Part shown: piece by piece, positions 44,772 through 55,471 of the stretch | Numbering within the stretch: position 1 is the first letter of the stretch | How the letters are laid out: every line of letters starts with the position of its first letter | Assembly: GCA_015499995.1 (NCBI GenBank) | Contig: JADNRV010000012.1 | Coordinates: 62,001 to 126,000, forward strand | DNA length: 64,000 nt | Reading direction: 5' to 3' | Source: Flammula alnicola | Lineage: Eukaryota; Basidiomycota; Agaricomycetes; Agaricales; Strophariaceae | Position numbers and translations under genes: made by a program | Notes under the pieces: model-generated | Databases searched by the model: none | What the model saw: the letters and a program-made list of their open reading frames with translations, nothing else | What the model was told of the DNA's origin: nothing

Positions 44772-46829
44772 ATGCTTGATATCGCTCTGACTCTTTTCAC
44801 TCTGCTTCTCATATACCGTATTTTCTTTAGGAAGTCAGACTCGGCCTATGGTCATCTTCCACTACCACCCGGACCGCGCGCGTTGCCTATCATTGGGAAC
44901 GCCTTGGACATGCCAACACATCATGAGTGGGAAACATATCATAAATGGTGTCAGGAACTAGGTGGGTCCTCTCGTTTTCCCCTATATCTTGCACTGAGAA
45001 ACTAAACACTTGTCGCAGATACTGATGTTTTATATCTTAACGTAGCAGGAACACCCATCGTCGTTCTTGATAGTCGTGAAGCTGCCCTAGACCTCATGGA
45101 GAAACGATCATCGTTGTACTCGGGAAGGTGCGTTCCTTTCAAAGCAAAGGCGATTTTGGCGTGGTTTCATGCTTGATAGGCCAAAGATGCGGATGCTAAA
45201 TGACTTAATGGGATGGGACTTTGATCTAGTTTTTATGGTATTGATTCATTCCCGTCTCTTAGAGTCTTTACTCATTCTAAGGTTCAGGAGAGCGATGGTT
45301 GGTATCTGAGTCGTCTTTTTTTCTCAAATTTCACCATTTGGTTTTTGAAGGAGACAACATCGCAAGCTCATTCATCAAGCCTTCCACCCGACTGCTGCCG
45401 CGGAATACAAACCCCTGCAGCTCAGGGTGGCAAAGGATTTGCTACCGAAGCTCCAGAATACAAATAACTTGATGGGAGATCTCCACCAGTAAGTCTGTAT
45501 TTTTCAAGCGCATACTGGTAGATAATTGACCGTAACCAGCTGGGCCGGAGATACGATTATATCCCTAGCATACGGACTCGATGTGCTGCCAAACTATGAT
45601 CCATACCTCACGACTGCCCAAGAGGGGGTCCATTCTGTTCTTGAGGCCCTTAACCTCGGCGCATTTCTGTTGGACCAGTTCCCCATCCTGAAGTATGTAC
45701 CGGAGTGGGTGCCGGGAGCGTCATTCAAACGCAAGGCAAGAAAATGGCGATATTTACAGGAACAGATGCTCAACAAGCCATATGACGCTTTGATTCGGGC
45801 TATGGTAATTATTTCTTACTTTGTGTCCGCAGTTCTGATTGTGTTATTCTTCTGCTCTAGGAAACTGGCACTGCGAAGCCTTCCTTCGCTTTTTATAGTT
45901 TACAACAGATGGCGGCCGGAAAAGGCGGAGTATATACTGAGGAGAACATCAAGCAAGTTTCGGCGACATTATTTCAAGGTGATTCTCTCGCAGCAAGTTA
46001 CATTATGAAGCGCTCACACTACGATACCCCTCAACGAAAGCTGGTTCTGATACGGTGGCGTTTTTTTTCTTTCTGGATTGAGAGGCTGCTCATTCGAAAT
46101 TCACTTAGACGATCACGGGCCTAGCACATTGCATCCTCTTGCTCATGGAAAATCCTCACGTTGTGAAGAAGGCACAAGAAGAAATCGATTCTCTTACTGA
46201 TGGTACTCGTCTTCCGGACTTTGGAGATGAGGCGCAGCTCCCATACACTATGGCTGTCATGAAGGAAGCCTTCAGATTCTGGACTCTTGCACCTCTTGGT
46301 CAGTGTAATGTACAAACCACCTCCGCTTTGCTGACTTAAAGCCCTCCAGGTCTCCCTCATTCCCTGCAAGCTGAGGATGAATATAAAGGATACAGATTGC
46401 CTGCAGGATCCATAATAATTCCAAATATTTGGTGAGCCGTAAGTTTTACCATCAGGCTTCAGTTCTGACACCCAACGACGCCATGTCTACACAGGGCGAT
46501 CCATCATAACGAAGACTTGTACTCGGATCCATTTACATTCAACCCCGATCGTTTTCTCAGCGATAATCCCGAGATAGATAGTCATTTCAACTCGATGTGG
46601 GGATTCGGAAGAAGGTTAGTATTGCTTCGACCGGTAGGTGCAAGATATTCAATTCATCCCTATTTTCCCTATCTTTCTTTCCAGAATTTGCCCAGGAAGA
46701 TTTATGGCGGCTTCTTCCGTTTGGATCATGTTAACTTCAATGCTCGCTGTATACAATATCTCCAAACCCATTGACAAGGATGGCAACATCATCGAGCCCT
46801 CGCATGATTTTCCTTCCCTCCTTCTGTGA
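44772..46829 (+). pseudogene. Cytochrome P450, tandem copy 3, frame-damaged
   Basis: The same architecture as copy 2 (MLDIALTLFTLLLIYRIFFR anchor, PGPRALPIIGNALDMP, AGSDT, MKEAFRFW, FNPDRFLSDN, GFGRRICPGRF). Two lesions are visible. A 7-nt deletion after LVFM at about 45238 removes the DYG-coding end of an exon and shifts the frame if the usual splice sites are used. The last exon has TGA (46827-46829) at the TGC codon of copies 1 and 2, removing the final dozen or so residues. A donor shifted 4 nt downstream (gtatct at 45302) would restore frame, replacing DYGER by MESDG, so residual function cannot be excluded. It shares the extra I-helix intron (45979-46040) with copy 2. Confidence 0.72.
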
Positions 46830-47847
46830 GTTCTAAACGTTATCCTTGATATCGGTTATAAGCCTTAATCAATGCTCTTTATCTGAACAGAACACCTCCG
46901 CCTTTCCAGTGTGCCTTTACCGTACGTTCAAAGGCCGCTGAACAGTTATTGGCAGTGTCCAAATGAGAACCGCAATGAATTTTGTCGTGATGGACATTTC
47001 AGTCATTGTTTCGAGTATCGGGGCACAGGTCTACTTAAACCCGAGTCCGTAATGCCATCCACATTTCTCCGTCATACTCCCTTCCCATAAATCATCCGTA
47101 CGTTCAAGAGCGGCTGAGCAGCTATTGGCAACGACATCTCGATGAGAATCGGAAGGATTTTACGGTCATGGCGGACATTCCAATCTTTGTCTCGACTTTT
47201 ATGTGATCGATTGGCATGTTGGAGCACGGGTTTACTTATAACTTCGAACCTCTTTGAGTCTTTTCTTGTCCTCTATGGACAATCTATGAAACTCAAAAGA
47301 CTATCCTGACGTGAATTAGAATCACTCTAAGTATCTTGATTGACACGTAGAATGATTCAAAGTCTCCCGCGCAGAGTCGCGCTATGCATACGCGATGCCT
47401 CTTGCTAAGACTCTTATAGTATGCATAAGTCCATCAAGAAACCAATATCCGTCCTATGCGAAGCTCCAAGGTCCACATTATATTAACAACAGATCGATTG
47501 TTATCTGTGGTATATGGTCTGTCAGGAGAGACTAGGTCCACATGGAAAATATCCGGTGATTTGTATCAATGTGAACTTTCCCTGCCGACGTCCCTGTTTG
47601 TCTGTTAGCTCCCGCCAACGGCCCGCCCAGTCATGTCACGACGGCCCTCATAAGCTGCGAATCACGAACCGAAGAACATTCAGGCTCGATGCGATGTAAT
47701 TTTGCGTTTCACTGTCCAATCTAATGGCACCATGTGGAAGCACTCCAGGTCTGCTTTAAAACTAAGAAGTGGTGTGCTTCTGCCTTGCTAGCCACACCCT
47801 TTTTGCGTCAAATTTTTAAGCGGCCAACGCACACTGGAGGATTCCCG
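46830..47847. repeat. Downstream flank of the P450 array, repeated
   Basis: 46885-47050 repeats the block that follows copies 1 and 2 (ACGTTCAAAG...CTGAACAGTTATTGGC). A further diverged copy follows at about 47097-47270. So the 3' flank exists four times although only three P450 genes remain. 47275-47847 has no supported gene. Confidence 0.6.
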
Positions 47848-49225
47848 ATGTCGCGCCTCTCCACCATCCATCTGGCATTGACCATCCTCCCCTTCGGATC
47901 GCTTGTGTTGACTTCCCCCGCGCGGCCAACGCCATCGTCAGATGCAATACCATTTTCTCCAGGCTTCGACATCCATGCTGTCCTGTCTCTTGCTACCTCC
48001 CTCCCATCACATTCATGGGAGTATGGCACTGCCTCTGAGGCTCTTCTTGAACTCTTCGACGCGTCTCACGCCGTCTATGGCGCGCAGCCCTTCCCCGTCC
48101 CTACCCTTTCTCCGCAGAACTCGCCATCCCTCGCGTACGCGAAGGAGAAAATTGTTATTGGGGTGCCCCCGAACGGGTTAAGCGACGGAGACGGTGCCGT
48201 TGGCGATCCAGCCAGCTTGGGGGTGAGCGCGGTTCTCTTGGGGAAAACGGACGAGACGTTTGCCCAAGCGGCAAAAGCAGAAGCACAGTGGGTCCTCGAG
48301 CAGGCGCCGAGGTGGTGGAATGGCGCTATATCCCACCGCGTCCAGTACGCTGAGCTATGGTGCGTGCATCGATTATTCAATATTTGTTGCTTGAATCGGA
48401 ACACTTTTTTCTTACCTTGATGATCTCTAACCCAGGGCGGATTTTGTATACATGGCGCCCCCGTTCCTCGCATATTACGGCGTGGCGACGAACAACGCCT
48501 CGGTTCTCCATACCGCAGTCGAGCAGTGCTTGCTCTACCGGCAAATCCTTATCGCCAATACGACAGTTTCCTCTGCTAGTCCACCCACTACTCACCCCAC
48601 ACCTGCCTACGGCCTCTGGACACACATCCTTGGCCCTGTAAATTTCGATCCGGGACTCTGGTCCACCGGGAATGCCTGGGCGGCGGCCGGCACCATGCGC
48701 GTCCTTGCCACACTCGTGAAGGCGCCCTCCTCCTTATTCAAGAGCGAAGGCTCGAGTACACTCGCGTCAACAACTTGGAAAATTCAGGCGACAGCCAGCC
48801 TCGTCCACAGCATCCGCGAGATCCTTGACGGAGCCATCCGTGCGCCTGCCGATGGAGGCTTGCTGAGGAACTACCTGGACGACACGACCTGGTTCGGCGA
48901 GACGTCGGGCAGCGCGCTCCTGGCAAGTGTCGCATACCGGCTAGCCACGTTATCGAGCTCTCGTTTCTCGCTCCTCGGCTCTGCGTCGCTCTCGAAAGCC
49001 GAGGTTCAAGATTACGTTGCCTGGGCCGAGCGTATCCGCGCCACCTTCGGTACCGATAGCCACATAACGACCAACGGAACTGCCACGCCCGCCGTGAACC
49101 CACTCGGGTGGGGCGATCGTGCACCATACACCGCGGGTAGTCCTGAAGGTCAGAACTTCGTGGTGCTGATGTACGCGGCGTGGCGCGATTGTGTAAGGGC
49201 TGGGGTAATGGGTTGTAAGGTTTAA
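47848..49225 (+). CDS. Secreted six-hairpin glycosidase-like protein (GH105/GH88-like)
   Basis: The fold family includes unsaturated rhamnogalacturonyl hydrolases, which remove the unsaturated uronic acid that pectate and rhamnogalacturonan lyases leave. ATG 47848 gives MSRLSTIHLALTILPFGSLV, a signal peptide ending near LTSPARP. The first exon carries WEYGTASEALLELFDASHAV and QWVLEQAPRWWNGAISHRV. One intron (48359-48436) joins ELW to ADFVYMAPPFLAYYGVA, where the Asp-containing loop corresponds to a catalytic region in GH105. Then come LGPVNFDPGLWSTGNAWAAA, MRVLATLVKAP, WFGETSGSALLASVAYRLA and SPEGQNFVVLMYAAWRDC, stop 49223-49225. Length about 430 residues is usual. Fold assignment is good; the activity is inferred. 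Confidence 0.8.
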
Positions 49226-50030
49226 TAGAAGTGGAGCGGGGCTGAGTGTAATGCTCACCTTCGGGGGAAAGGTCAGCGATATAAAAAAATCGAGGATGAT
49301 ACAAGGGCAAAAAACAGTACTGTTCATGCACTCACCATCAAGTCGCAGCAAAACTGTCTGGAAAGTAGCCCAGCTCCGTTGATGATCTACATGTTTTACA
49401 TAGGAGTTTTAGTACACTACATACAGAAAATACAGAGCTCCGCGATGAATAAATTATTGCGTAAATTACAGAAAATATCATCATGACGTCCATCAAGGCT
49501 CATGCTACACCGTTTCCGTTGCAGATACAGTATGATGGTATGGATTTGATTTATCCTGGAAAATCTGTCAGTTCTCAAAGCCTCAGACGAGTTTCAAGGG
49601 CTAACTTACGGAGAAATCTGGACTATCATCCATTCGCTCCGTCGTTGTCTTCATCGAAATTATTACCGGGCGAAAAGGGCTTGGGGTCTTGAGAAACAGA
49701 AACTCAGGATCCTAAAACATTACATGGGGGTAATCAACGCACGTCATCTCGTGAAGATCTTGATGAATCTTGATGGCGCAAGTCGGGCATCGTGAAGTGC
49801 TCGGGGGTGATGGAATCTCCATTGATGATATCTGCCCTTAGATCTTTCCTTGCGTTGAGCCTATTGGACACAGTATCAATACCAGGGTACTTCAACATTA
49901 GATAGCGAAATCCTTACGCAGACAAGAAGCTATTCGAATATACTGGGAAAGCAGTCAGCCAATCGAGCCTGATTTAAAGACCATCGAAACTCACGTTTTG
50001 CGACAAAAGTATACACTGCCAGCCAAATAA
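49226..50030. other. Intergenic, no gene seen
   Basis: Convergent 3' ends of the glycosidase-like gene and the seven-TM gene. A possible terminal exon of the latter could lie here, but I could not join one. Confidence 0.4.
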
Positions 50031-51160
50031 CTACCATGGAGAGTTTGAGACATTTAAGCTGGCGGAAAACGAGAAGATAACGTACAATTGTCTGGCATTA
50101 ATTGGAACTAGAAAATGGAGGTTTGTCAGTACGAACATGTTCGTGAACACTTGAATATAACGTACGCAGAGAACTACTGCGATTGCCGAGATACTGCGAG
50201 AGTCAACATCGTGTGGAGATTTGCGCAATGAGACCCTACCTAGTAAGGAGGCCTGATCCTATGAATCGACGGACTCAATATAATGGCAGGATTGAAAAGA
50301 CGGAAGATGACGCACGGACAGTATACATAACGAGGCGATCCAATAGTCTCGAGATCCTGGAAGCCAGGAGTAAGCACGAAATTTGAGGGTAAGATGGCTG
50401 CAGATAGACAGACCGTTTTACTTGTCTTCTCTGTCGCGCAAGGAAATACATCATGGAGACAGCTATAGTGATATCGACCACAGCACTCGCGATAAATGTC
50501 GCCGAGACTATCCATTCACATTTCTCCCGATAGACCGTCATGTTTATGGCAACAATACCCTCCACAGTGAGATATATAGTCGCGATGAAACGGAGGGAGG
50601 AGATAATGATGCATATGATGCCAGTGTGGTTGTAAGGCCTAGGGAGCAGCCTTGAGAGGCGCAAGGCAAAGAATGTCTAATGGGAAATGTTTACGTCTCG
50701 CCATATCAGGAAGCACACGACCCACCTGCACTATCAGAGTTATCCCTCCTCCAAAGATTGTCACTGCCCCGATCCCTTGAAAGCGTCCTAGTAGCCAAGG
50801 TTTGCCATACAATATGATTGTTACGCGGTAAACTTCGTAGTTAATCCCCAACGTATGAGCGATTTCTAGAAGCCTGGAACAGAGTCAGTTTAGATCTGTC
50901 TGCCTTCAGGATAAACAAGACTTCGACGTACCAAATAGTGGCGACCTTGTTTTAAATGAGGCATTAAGTGAATCCTTGATCAATCCGTAAAGGCATGCAA
51001 TGCGTACCAGTGGCTTGTTCACCCAACCATCATCCCTATACGCATTGTAATAGTTGTACGTTTGAAGCGAAACAATCCCGAAGAGGAATACCCCAAAGAG
51101 AGAACCTATTTGTAGGGCGCCGATAGTGTTATTGAGGTCGATATTGAGCTCGGAGGCCAT
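50031..51160 (-). CDS. Seven-TM membrane protein, DUF6534-like
   Basis: ATG 51160 gives MASELNIDLNNTIGALQIGS, then LFGVFLFGIVSLQTYNYYNA (TM1), EIAHTLGINYEVYRVTIILY (TM2 region), a third hydrophobic stretch AVTIFGGGITLIVQ with the following FFALRLSRLL, ICIIISSLRFIATIYLTVEG (TM4), VSATFIASAVVDITIAVSMM (TM5) with MYFLARQRRQVKR, LDRLVMYTVR, then ISAIAVVLC and FTNMFVLTNLHFLVPINAR with LYVIFSFSASLN near the end. The order fits the agaricomycete DUF6534 family: TMs, a short Arg-rich loop, a DRLVxYT block and a final small-residue LYxxSxxASLN segment. Function is unknown. Five or six introns interrupt it; the exact C-terminus (stop at 50031) is uncertain. Confidence 0.68.
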
Positions 51161-52033
51161 GTTAAGGGATGGCACACAGGCCGAGGTACAAACGAGGAGA
51201 GTGAAATCGTGCACGCGAACCTACGCAGAGGATGATGAATCTTATATCAGCGAAAGACTCAGAACTTGGCATCTCCAAAATGATAAATGCGATGTCCTGG
51301 TTATGTTTGATTGATTCTGGAGAAGGGTTATCTCTTGGCTAGCGTGGGCTCGACATCTCGGATTTGAGCAGGCAATAAGACCTAGAAGGAACCAGGGGAA
51401 TTAGGGACATGGGGACATCTCAGCGACGGAAATAGTACCAGCGTAAAAATGGTCAATGCTATGGCATTACCGTGTGCGCACACAAGATTAGAGCTGATTA
51501 GGGGCGACAGAATTGGTGCTATCACCGAGATCAGACAGACAGTCCCCGCACTTGTTAGTTGATGCTTGCAAATCCATCGCTGCCGCCACTCAAAGTGAGC
51601 GTGCAGCACGCGTGCCTATGGAACACATGACAATCCACGATTGAGTTGCGCTCTCCTCGACGAAAGAATCACGTAGTTGACTGGTCCAATACCACAGCGG
51701 TCATTGAAAGCCTATGTCTGACACTTTGATGTGTTGAGGTAGTACCAGGTTGGAATACCCACGTCAACGAGAACCCCGTGAGTAAGATGGGAGTCCCTCA
51801 GATATAGCCTGGGTAGTACCCAAAAAGAGGAAATCCACAGGCGTTTCGACGCCGACCGAGCGCCAGGCGTTTTGCCTTACGTTGAAAACGCCAGCTTCTG
51901 GAAGTCGAATCGATTCCATATGACGACCATTACTCGCTGGTCGGGAGATTCGTAAAGCAATGTTGTTGATCATCAAAGGTGAGCGCCATCTTGTTCCAAT
52001 ACTTCCTGAGATGTGGGCTCAATTCGTATGCAG
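51161..52033. other. Intergenic upstream of the seven-TM gene
   Basis: Short frames only (for example 51764-51976 minus). No recognised feature. Confidence 0.45.
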
Positions 52034-52035
52034 TA

Positions 52036-52960
52036 CTGTACTATTTCGACCGATCGTTCACGCCCTGTGATGCGTGACGCCAATAGTTCACTGGCATCGG
52101 TGTTCACAACCAGCAGTGATGCGTGACGAGACAAATTTTGTGAGCAAAATGTTCACAAATTACAGTATTAGACGGGTAGTCTGTACACCAAAAAATGTTG
52201 GCCAATTTTTCATTACCCAGATGTCCGTTAATTTGGAATCTTTTGACATAATAATATAGGTATACATGTCTAATTTTCGTATGTCAAATCTAATGTGGAG
52301 AGGTCAAGCGGTTGTTGCTGAAATCGCGACGCAAGCTGAAAATTGGTTTTTGGGCCATTTCTAATTACTTTGTACACCGGCATTTTAATACATGCCGATC
52401 ACATGTTGTTAACGTCATGTGCAATGCCATCACATCTCGGCATCTCCCTTTCCCCCTCTTCCAAAGGTTTTTCGCCAATTGCTCATCGAGCTCTTATCCG
52501 ATTTACAATCTCCTTTGTGCATAGTGTGTATTTAGGATGGTTCCAATGTATTCTGAAAAAAAAATCCATATTTCTTTCGTCATCACTATTCAGGAGGTAA
52601 AATACATTTTCTGAGAAATTGTCCAATTTGGGTATTCCAGGCACCGAAAATGCCCAGCGCACTTTCTACCCATCTTTTCGTCAGTTTACCATACCTATAG
52701 GATGTTATCATATGTAGAAAGCTCATTATTATTTTAGGGATGCACACTGGGTCTGAAAAACCCAACTGTACAAAGGACCCATCGTGTACAAAGTACCCGT
52801 CTAATACTGTAGCGCGAAGCGCCCAAAAAAAAAAATTTTACCTGCAACTTTCAATTTCGGCGATGTTCACAGGCCCTTGTGATGCGTGATGAATTGCATA
52901 TTTGTTCAGTTCACGACCCCCTGTGATGCGTGACGTGAACGATCGGTCGAAATAGTACAG
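52036..52960. mobile_element. Outer TA-flanked MITE, split by a second element
   Basis: Terminal inverted repeats of about 27 bases (CTGTACTATTTCGACCGATC... at 52036 and its inverse ending 52960) are flanked by TA on both sides (52034-52035, 52961-52962), as in Tc1/mariner-type insertions. Subterminal TGATGCGTGACG-type repeats occur four times (about 52069, 52115, 52879, 52925). Taking out the inner element leaves about 276 bp. There is no coding sequence. Confidence 0.75.
52163..52809. mobile_element. Inner TA-flanked MITE, nested in the outer one
   Basis: The ends CAGTATTAGACGGGTA (52163-52178) and TACCCGTCTAATACTG (52794-52809) are perfect 16-base inverted repeats, extended by a GTGTACA similarity further in. 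They are flanked by TA (52161-52162, 52810-52811). Its 647-bp interior is AT-rich with short hydrophobic frames but no transposase. It sits in the middle of the 52036-52960 element, so it inserted later. Confidence 0.78.
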
Positions 52961-52962
52961 TA

Positions 52963-53756
52963 AATGCAAGAGGAGTACTTAGGTCTGAGGGTTGTTGAAG
53001 AAAAATCAGATCGCGTCGGGGCGTCACGTGAATTCCGGACCGGAAACGGCGTACGACTCGGCCCGAACGGGAGTGTGCAAGTTCTACTCGCAGTGTTCTC
53101 TCGGGACCGCTTCCAAGAACTTTGTCCAGGGACAAAAAATAACCGCGGTAAATTACTTTCTCAGACAAATTTCAGACCGTGAAAACCCACGAATAACTCC
53201 GACTCCGACTCACAAATTACTTGCAAATTACTCGTAACTCAAGAACACGTCCTATAGCTACATTCCGTCCATTTATACTAATAGGTGACCACGATGAGCG
53301 GCTCTTGGAGGCTTGGACATAGGGCATCCTTACCCGACGAGTGACGCGTTCAAATTTTGATGATACGCCGCGTCGACAAGCCACGGACATCGACGCGTCG
53401 TGAGGAATACATACGCATGCCATCCGTGCTCGTGAGTCGACATACGCGTATCCTGAGAAGTTCTGTAAATGCGGGGTTTATGTTTTCCCCGCATTCACTG
53501 TCAGGTACATAAGTAAGTACAGCTCGTTCCTGAAGTCATCGCAAAGCCAAAAAGGAGCCAACTTGAACCGAGCCAAAACAAAAAGCCTTGAAAATTGCAT
53601 GAAAGATCTCCACCGACGCCACATACGCACATAAATCGCCCAGCGACGCTCCAAGCTTAGTATAAACATGTACGCTCTCATGCACGTCAGTGCGTGCAAT
53701 TTCCTTCCCCTACTATGGTTCGAACATTCCATGCGCACAAAAACTTAATCCACGAC
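52963..53756. other. Intergenic, no gene seen
   Basis: GC content is higher around 53010-53110 and 53330-53420 than in the MITEs. No coding frame is supported. Confidence 0.4.
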
Positions 53757-54150
53757 TCATCGGCCCAACCTCGCAACAATTAATTTGACCATCGTGGGGT
53801 TGCCCGCCAGCCGCCATACCACCAAATTCCCAATTCCCACTCCATCCCAGATCCCAACTCCCAACTAAGAAAACGCCTGTACACATCGATGATCGTCGTT
53901 CTTCGCTGAGTACAATGGTTGAATCAACCCCGATTTACACCCACGCGCAAACCGTGCGACTAGACCGGCACCGACGTACCCACACCCTTAATTAACTAAC
54001 GATACCTAGCCAACTTCGAGATAAGTATTGTACAAAGAAAGAAAAACACGAAATTCTAGTATTGGTAGAATACAAGCGCTTTTGAGGATGTCATATGTAT
54101 GGCGTATCGCTATGAAGTCTAGTCCGAGACCGGAAAAAGTTGGGAAAAAG
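53757..54150. repeat. Direct duplication, copy A
   Basis: Two blocks match copy B at 55686-55985: the CATCGGCCCAACCTCGCAAC block (53757-53850) and the TTAATTAACTAACGATA to GCGTATCGCTATGAAGTCTA block (about 53967-54140). Copy A has about 100 bp between blocks that copy B lacks. Its origin is unclear: no inverted termini. Confidence 0.75.
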
Positions 54151-54574
54151 TATGGAAAGTATGATACATAAATCACGATCTGTTATTTGCGTCATAATCG
54201 AGACAAAGTACAAGGCTGGGTCCAACTAAAAAGACATAATTTTACCCCTTCCAAGATAAAAGATTCGTCGACACATTCAGCGGCATGCGTCGTCATTAAT
54301 AAGCCATATGCCCCATATTTCGTTTCCCTGAATACATAGCAACGTAAGTCATGGGTTTTCATACGTTTCCTTGGAAAACATACCCAATGTTCACAGGAAG
54401 TAGGCCCTTCATACCAGGTACCACCTATATTCGTTGGAGCGGTGCGGCAGATAATTGGCCAATCGGTGAGATCTTGGAGATTCTCTAATCGGTTCTCATA
54501 ACGCTAAACCAATCGAAATTGAGAAAGAACAATTCTCCGGAGAATAAAAAAAATTGCTGACCCGAATTCCAGAT
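54151..54574. other. 3' flank of the coiled-coil membrane protein gene
   Basis: No gene seen. AT-rich, probably terminator sequence of the minus-strand gene. Confidence 0.4.
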
Positions 54575-55471
54575 TCAACACATCCCTCCAGACGAAGATG
54601 AGTCCAGCACATATGAGGCAACCCGAGAGGGACTTGCTTTGTCTGTAGGGTAGCCCCATGTCGGCGTGCATGATAGCTCGTTCATGTCGACCTGCCAATG
54701 TCCAGTAACTCGTCCGCAAAGTCCCTTTACAATTACGCAAGTCAGTGATCTACTAAGGAAAAGCACATGTATCTTGCGCACCTGATCCTCGCATTGAGAA
54801 GGAAACCATTGCCGTCCATGGATCTCTATCGATTTGTTCCAACATTCTTCGATTCCGTCAACTCCCAGTGGAACATGGGAAAGCGTAGCAGTGTATTCTT
54901 TCAATCTGTAGCGCAAGCAATGGCCGGGCTCTAAGCCAACCCACGCAATACTTGCTCGCTTTCTGGCCTCCTCCTCTTGTTCTCGTCTTTCTTTTTCCTC
55001 CTTCTCCCGCCTTTCGCGATCCCATTTTCGGTGCTCCTCCCGCATAGCAACATGCTCAGCCTGGTGTTTTCGCGCTTCCGCGGCCCATGCCTCTCTCGTG
55101 ATTGCCCAACTTTTCTCCTCTTCATCCCACTGGCGGCGAAGTCTTTCGTGCCGTTCTGCGTTTAGAGGCTCATACGCTAAAAGGCCCAAAACAAAGAGAA
55201 TCACGGCGCAGAAGAAAAATGCCGCCAGTACTTTCGCTTTTGTTCGTCTCTGCATCTTCGCATCAATTTCGCCGCGTTCAACTGTCCCATATGTCGGATT
55301 CTGTGGTCTCAGAAGTGGTTCATTGTCGTCGTGCGCTCCCTGTGGACCGACATAAGGCGGTGGCCTAGAGCGAAAGGTTGATATTTCAGTAGGTCTACGG
55401 TAATGTGCAGGGCACAAGATGGTGATCACGCACCTAGACCAATAGGAGCGATCTGCTTGAGCTCGGGTCAT
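54575..55471 (-). CDS. Single-pass membrane protein with charged coiled coil
   Basis: An intron after MTRAQADRSYWSR (ATG 55471) joins PPPYVGPQGAHDDNEPLLRP. A membrane segment VLAAFFFCAVILFVLGLLAY is followed by a highly charged coiled coil (ERHERLRRQWDEEEKSWAIT and RREKEEKERREQEEEARKR), then a conserved C-terminal domain (WVGLEPGHCLRYRLKEYTAT, HVPLGVDGIEECWNKSIEIH, CEDQ-intron-GLCGRVTGHWQV, ELSCTPTWGYPTDK). This N-terminal PPPY / TM / coiled coil / ExGxCxRY...EYTA layout recurs in many agaricomycete hypothetical proteins; the function is unknown. The last residues (SSSSGGMC) differ from the usual ending, so a small frameshift or a missed splice near 54650 is possible. It sits between the two copies of the direct duplication. 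Confidence 0.75.
   Translation of the reverse strand: MTRAQADRSYWSRCVITILCPAHYRRPTEISTFRSRPPPYVGPQGAHDDNEPLLRPQNPTYGTVERGEIDAKMQRRTKAKVLAAFFFCAVILFVLGLLAYEPLNAERHERLRRQWDEEEKSWAITREAWAAEARKHQAEHVAMREEHRKWDRERREKEEKERREQEEEARKRASIAWVGLEPGHCLRYRLKEYTATLSHVPLGVDGIEECWNKSIEIHGRQWFPSQCEDQVRKIHVLFLSRSLTCVIVKGLCGRVTGHWQVDMNELSCTPTWGYPTDKASPSRVASYVLDSSSSGGMC

Noticed and set aside
48738..49331. 197-codon Arg-rich minus-strand frame
   Set aside because: Antisense to the GH105-like coding exon; composition is typical of a shadow frame.
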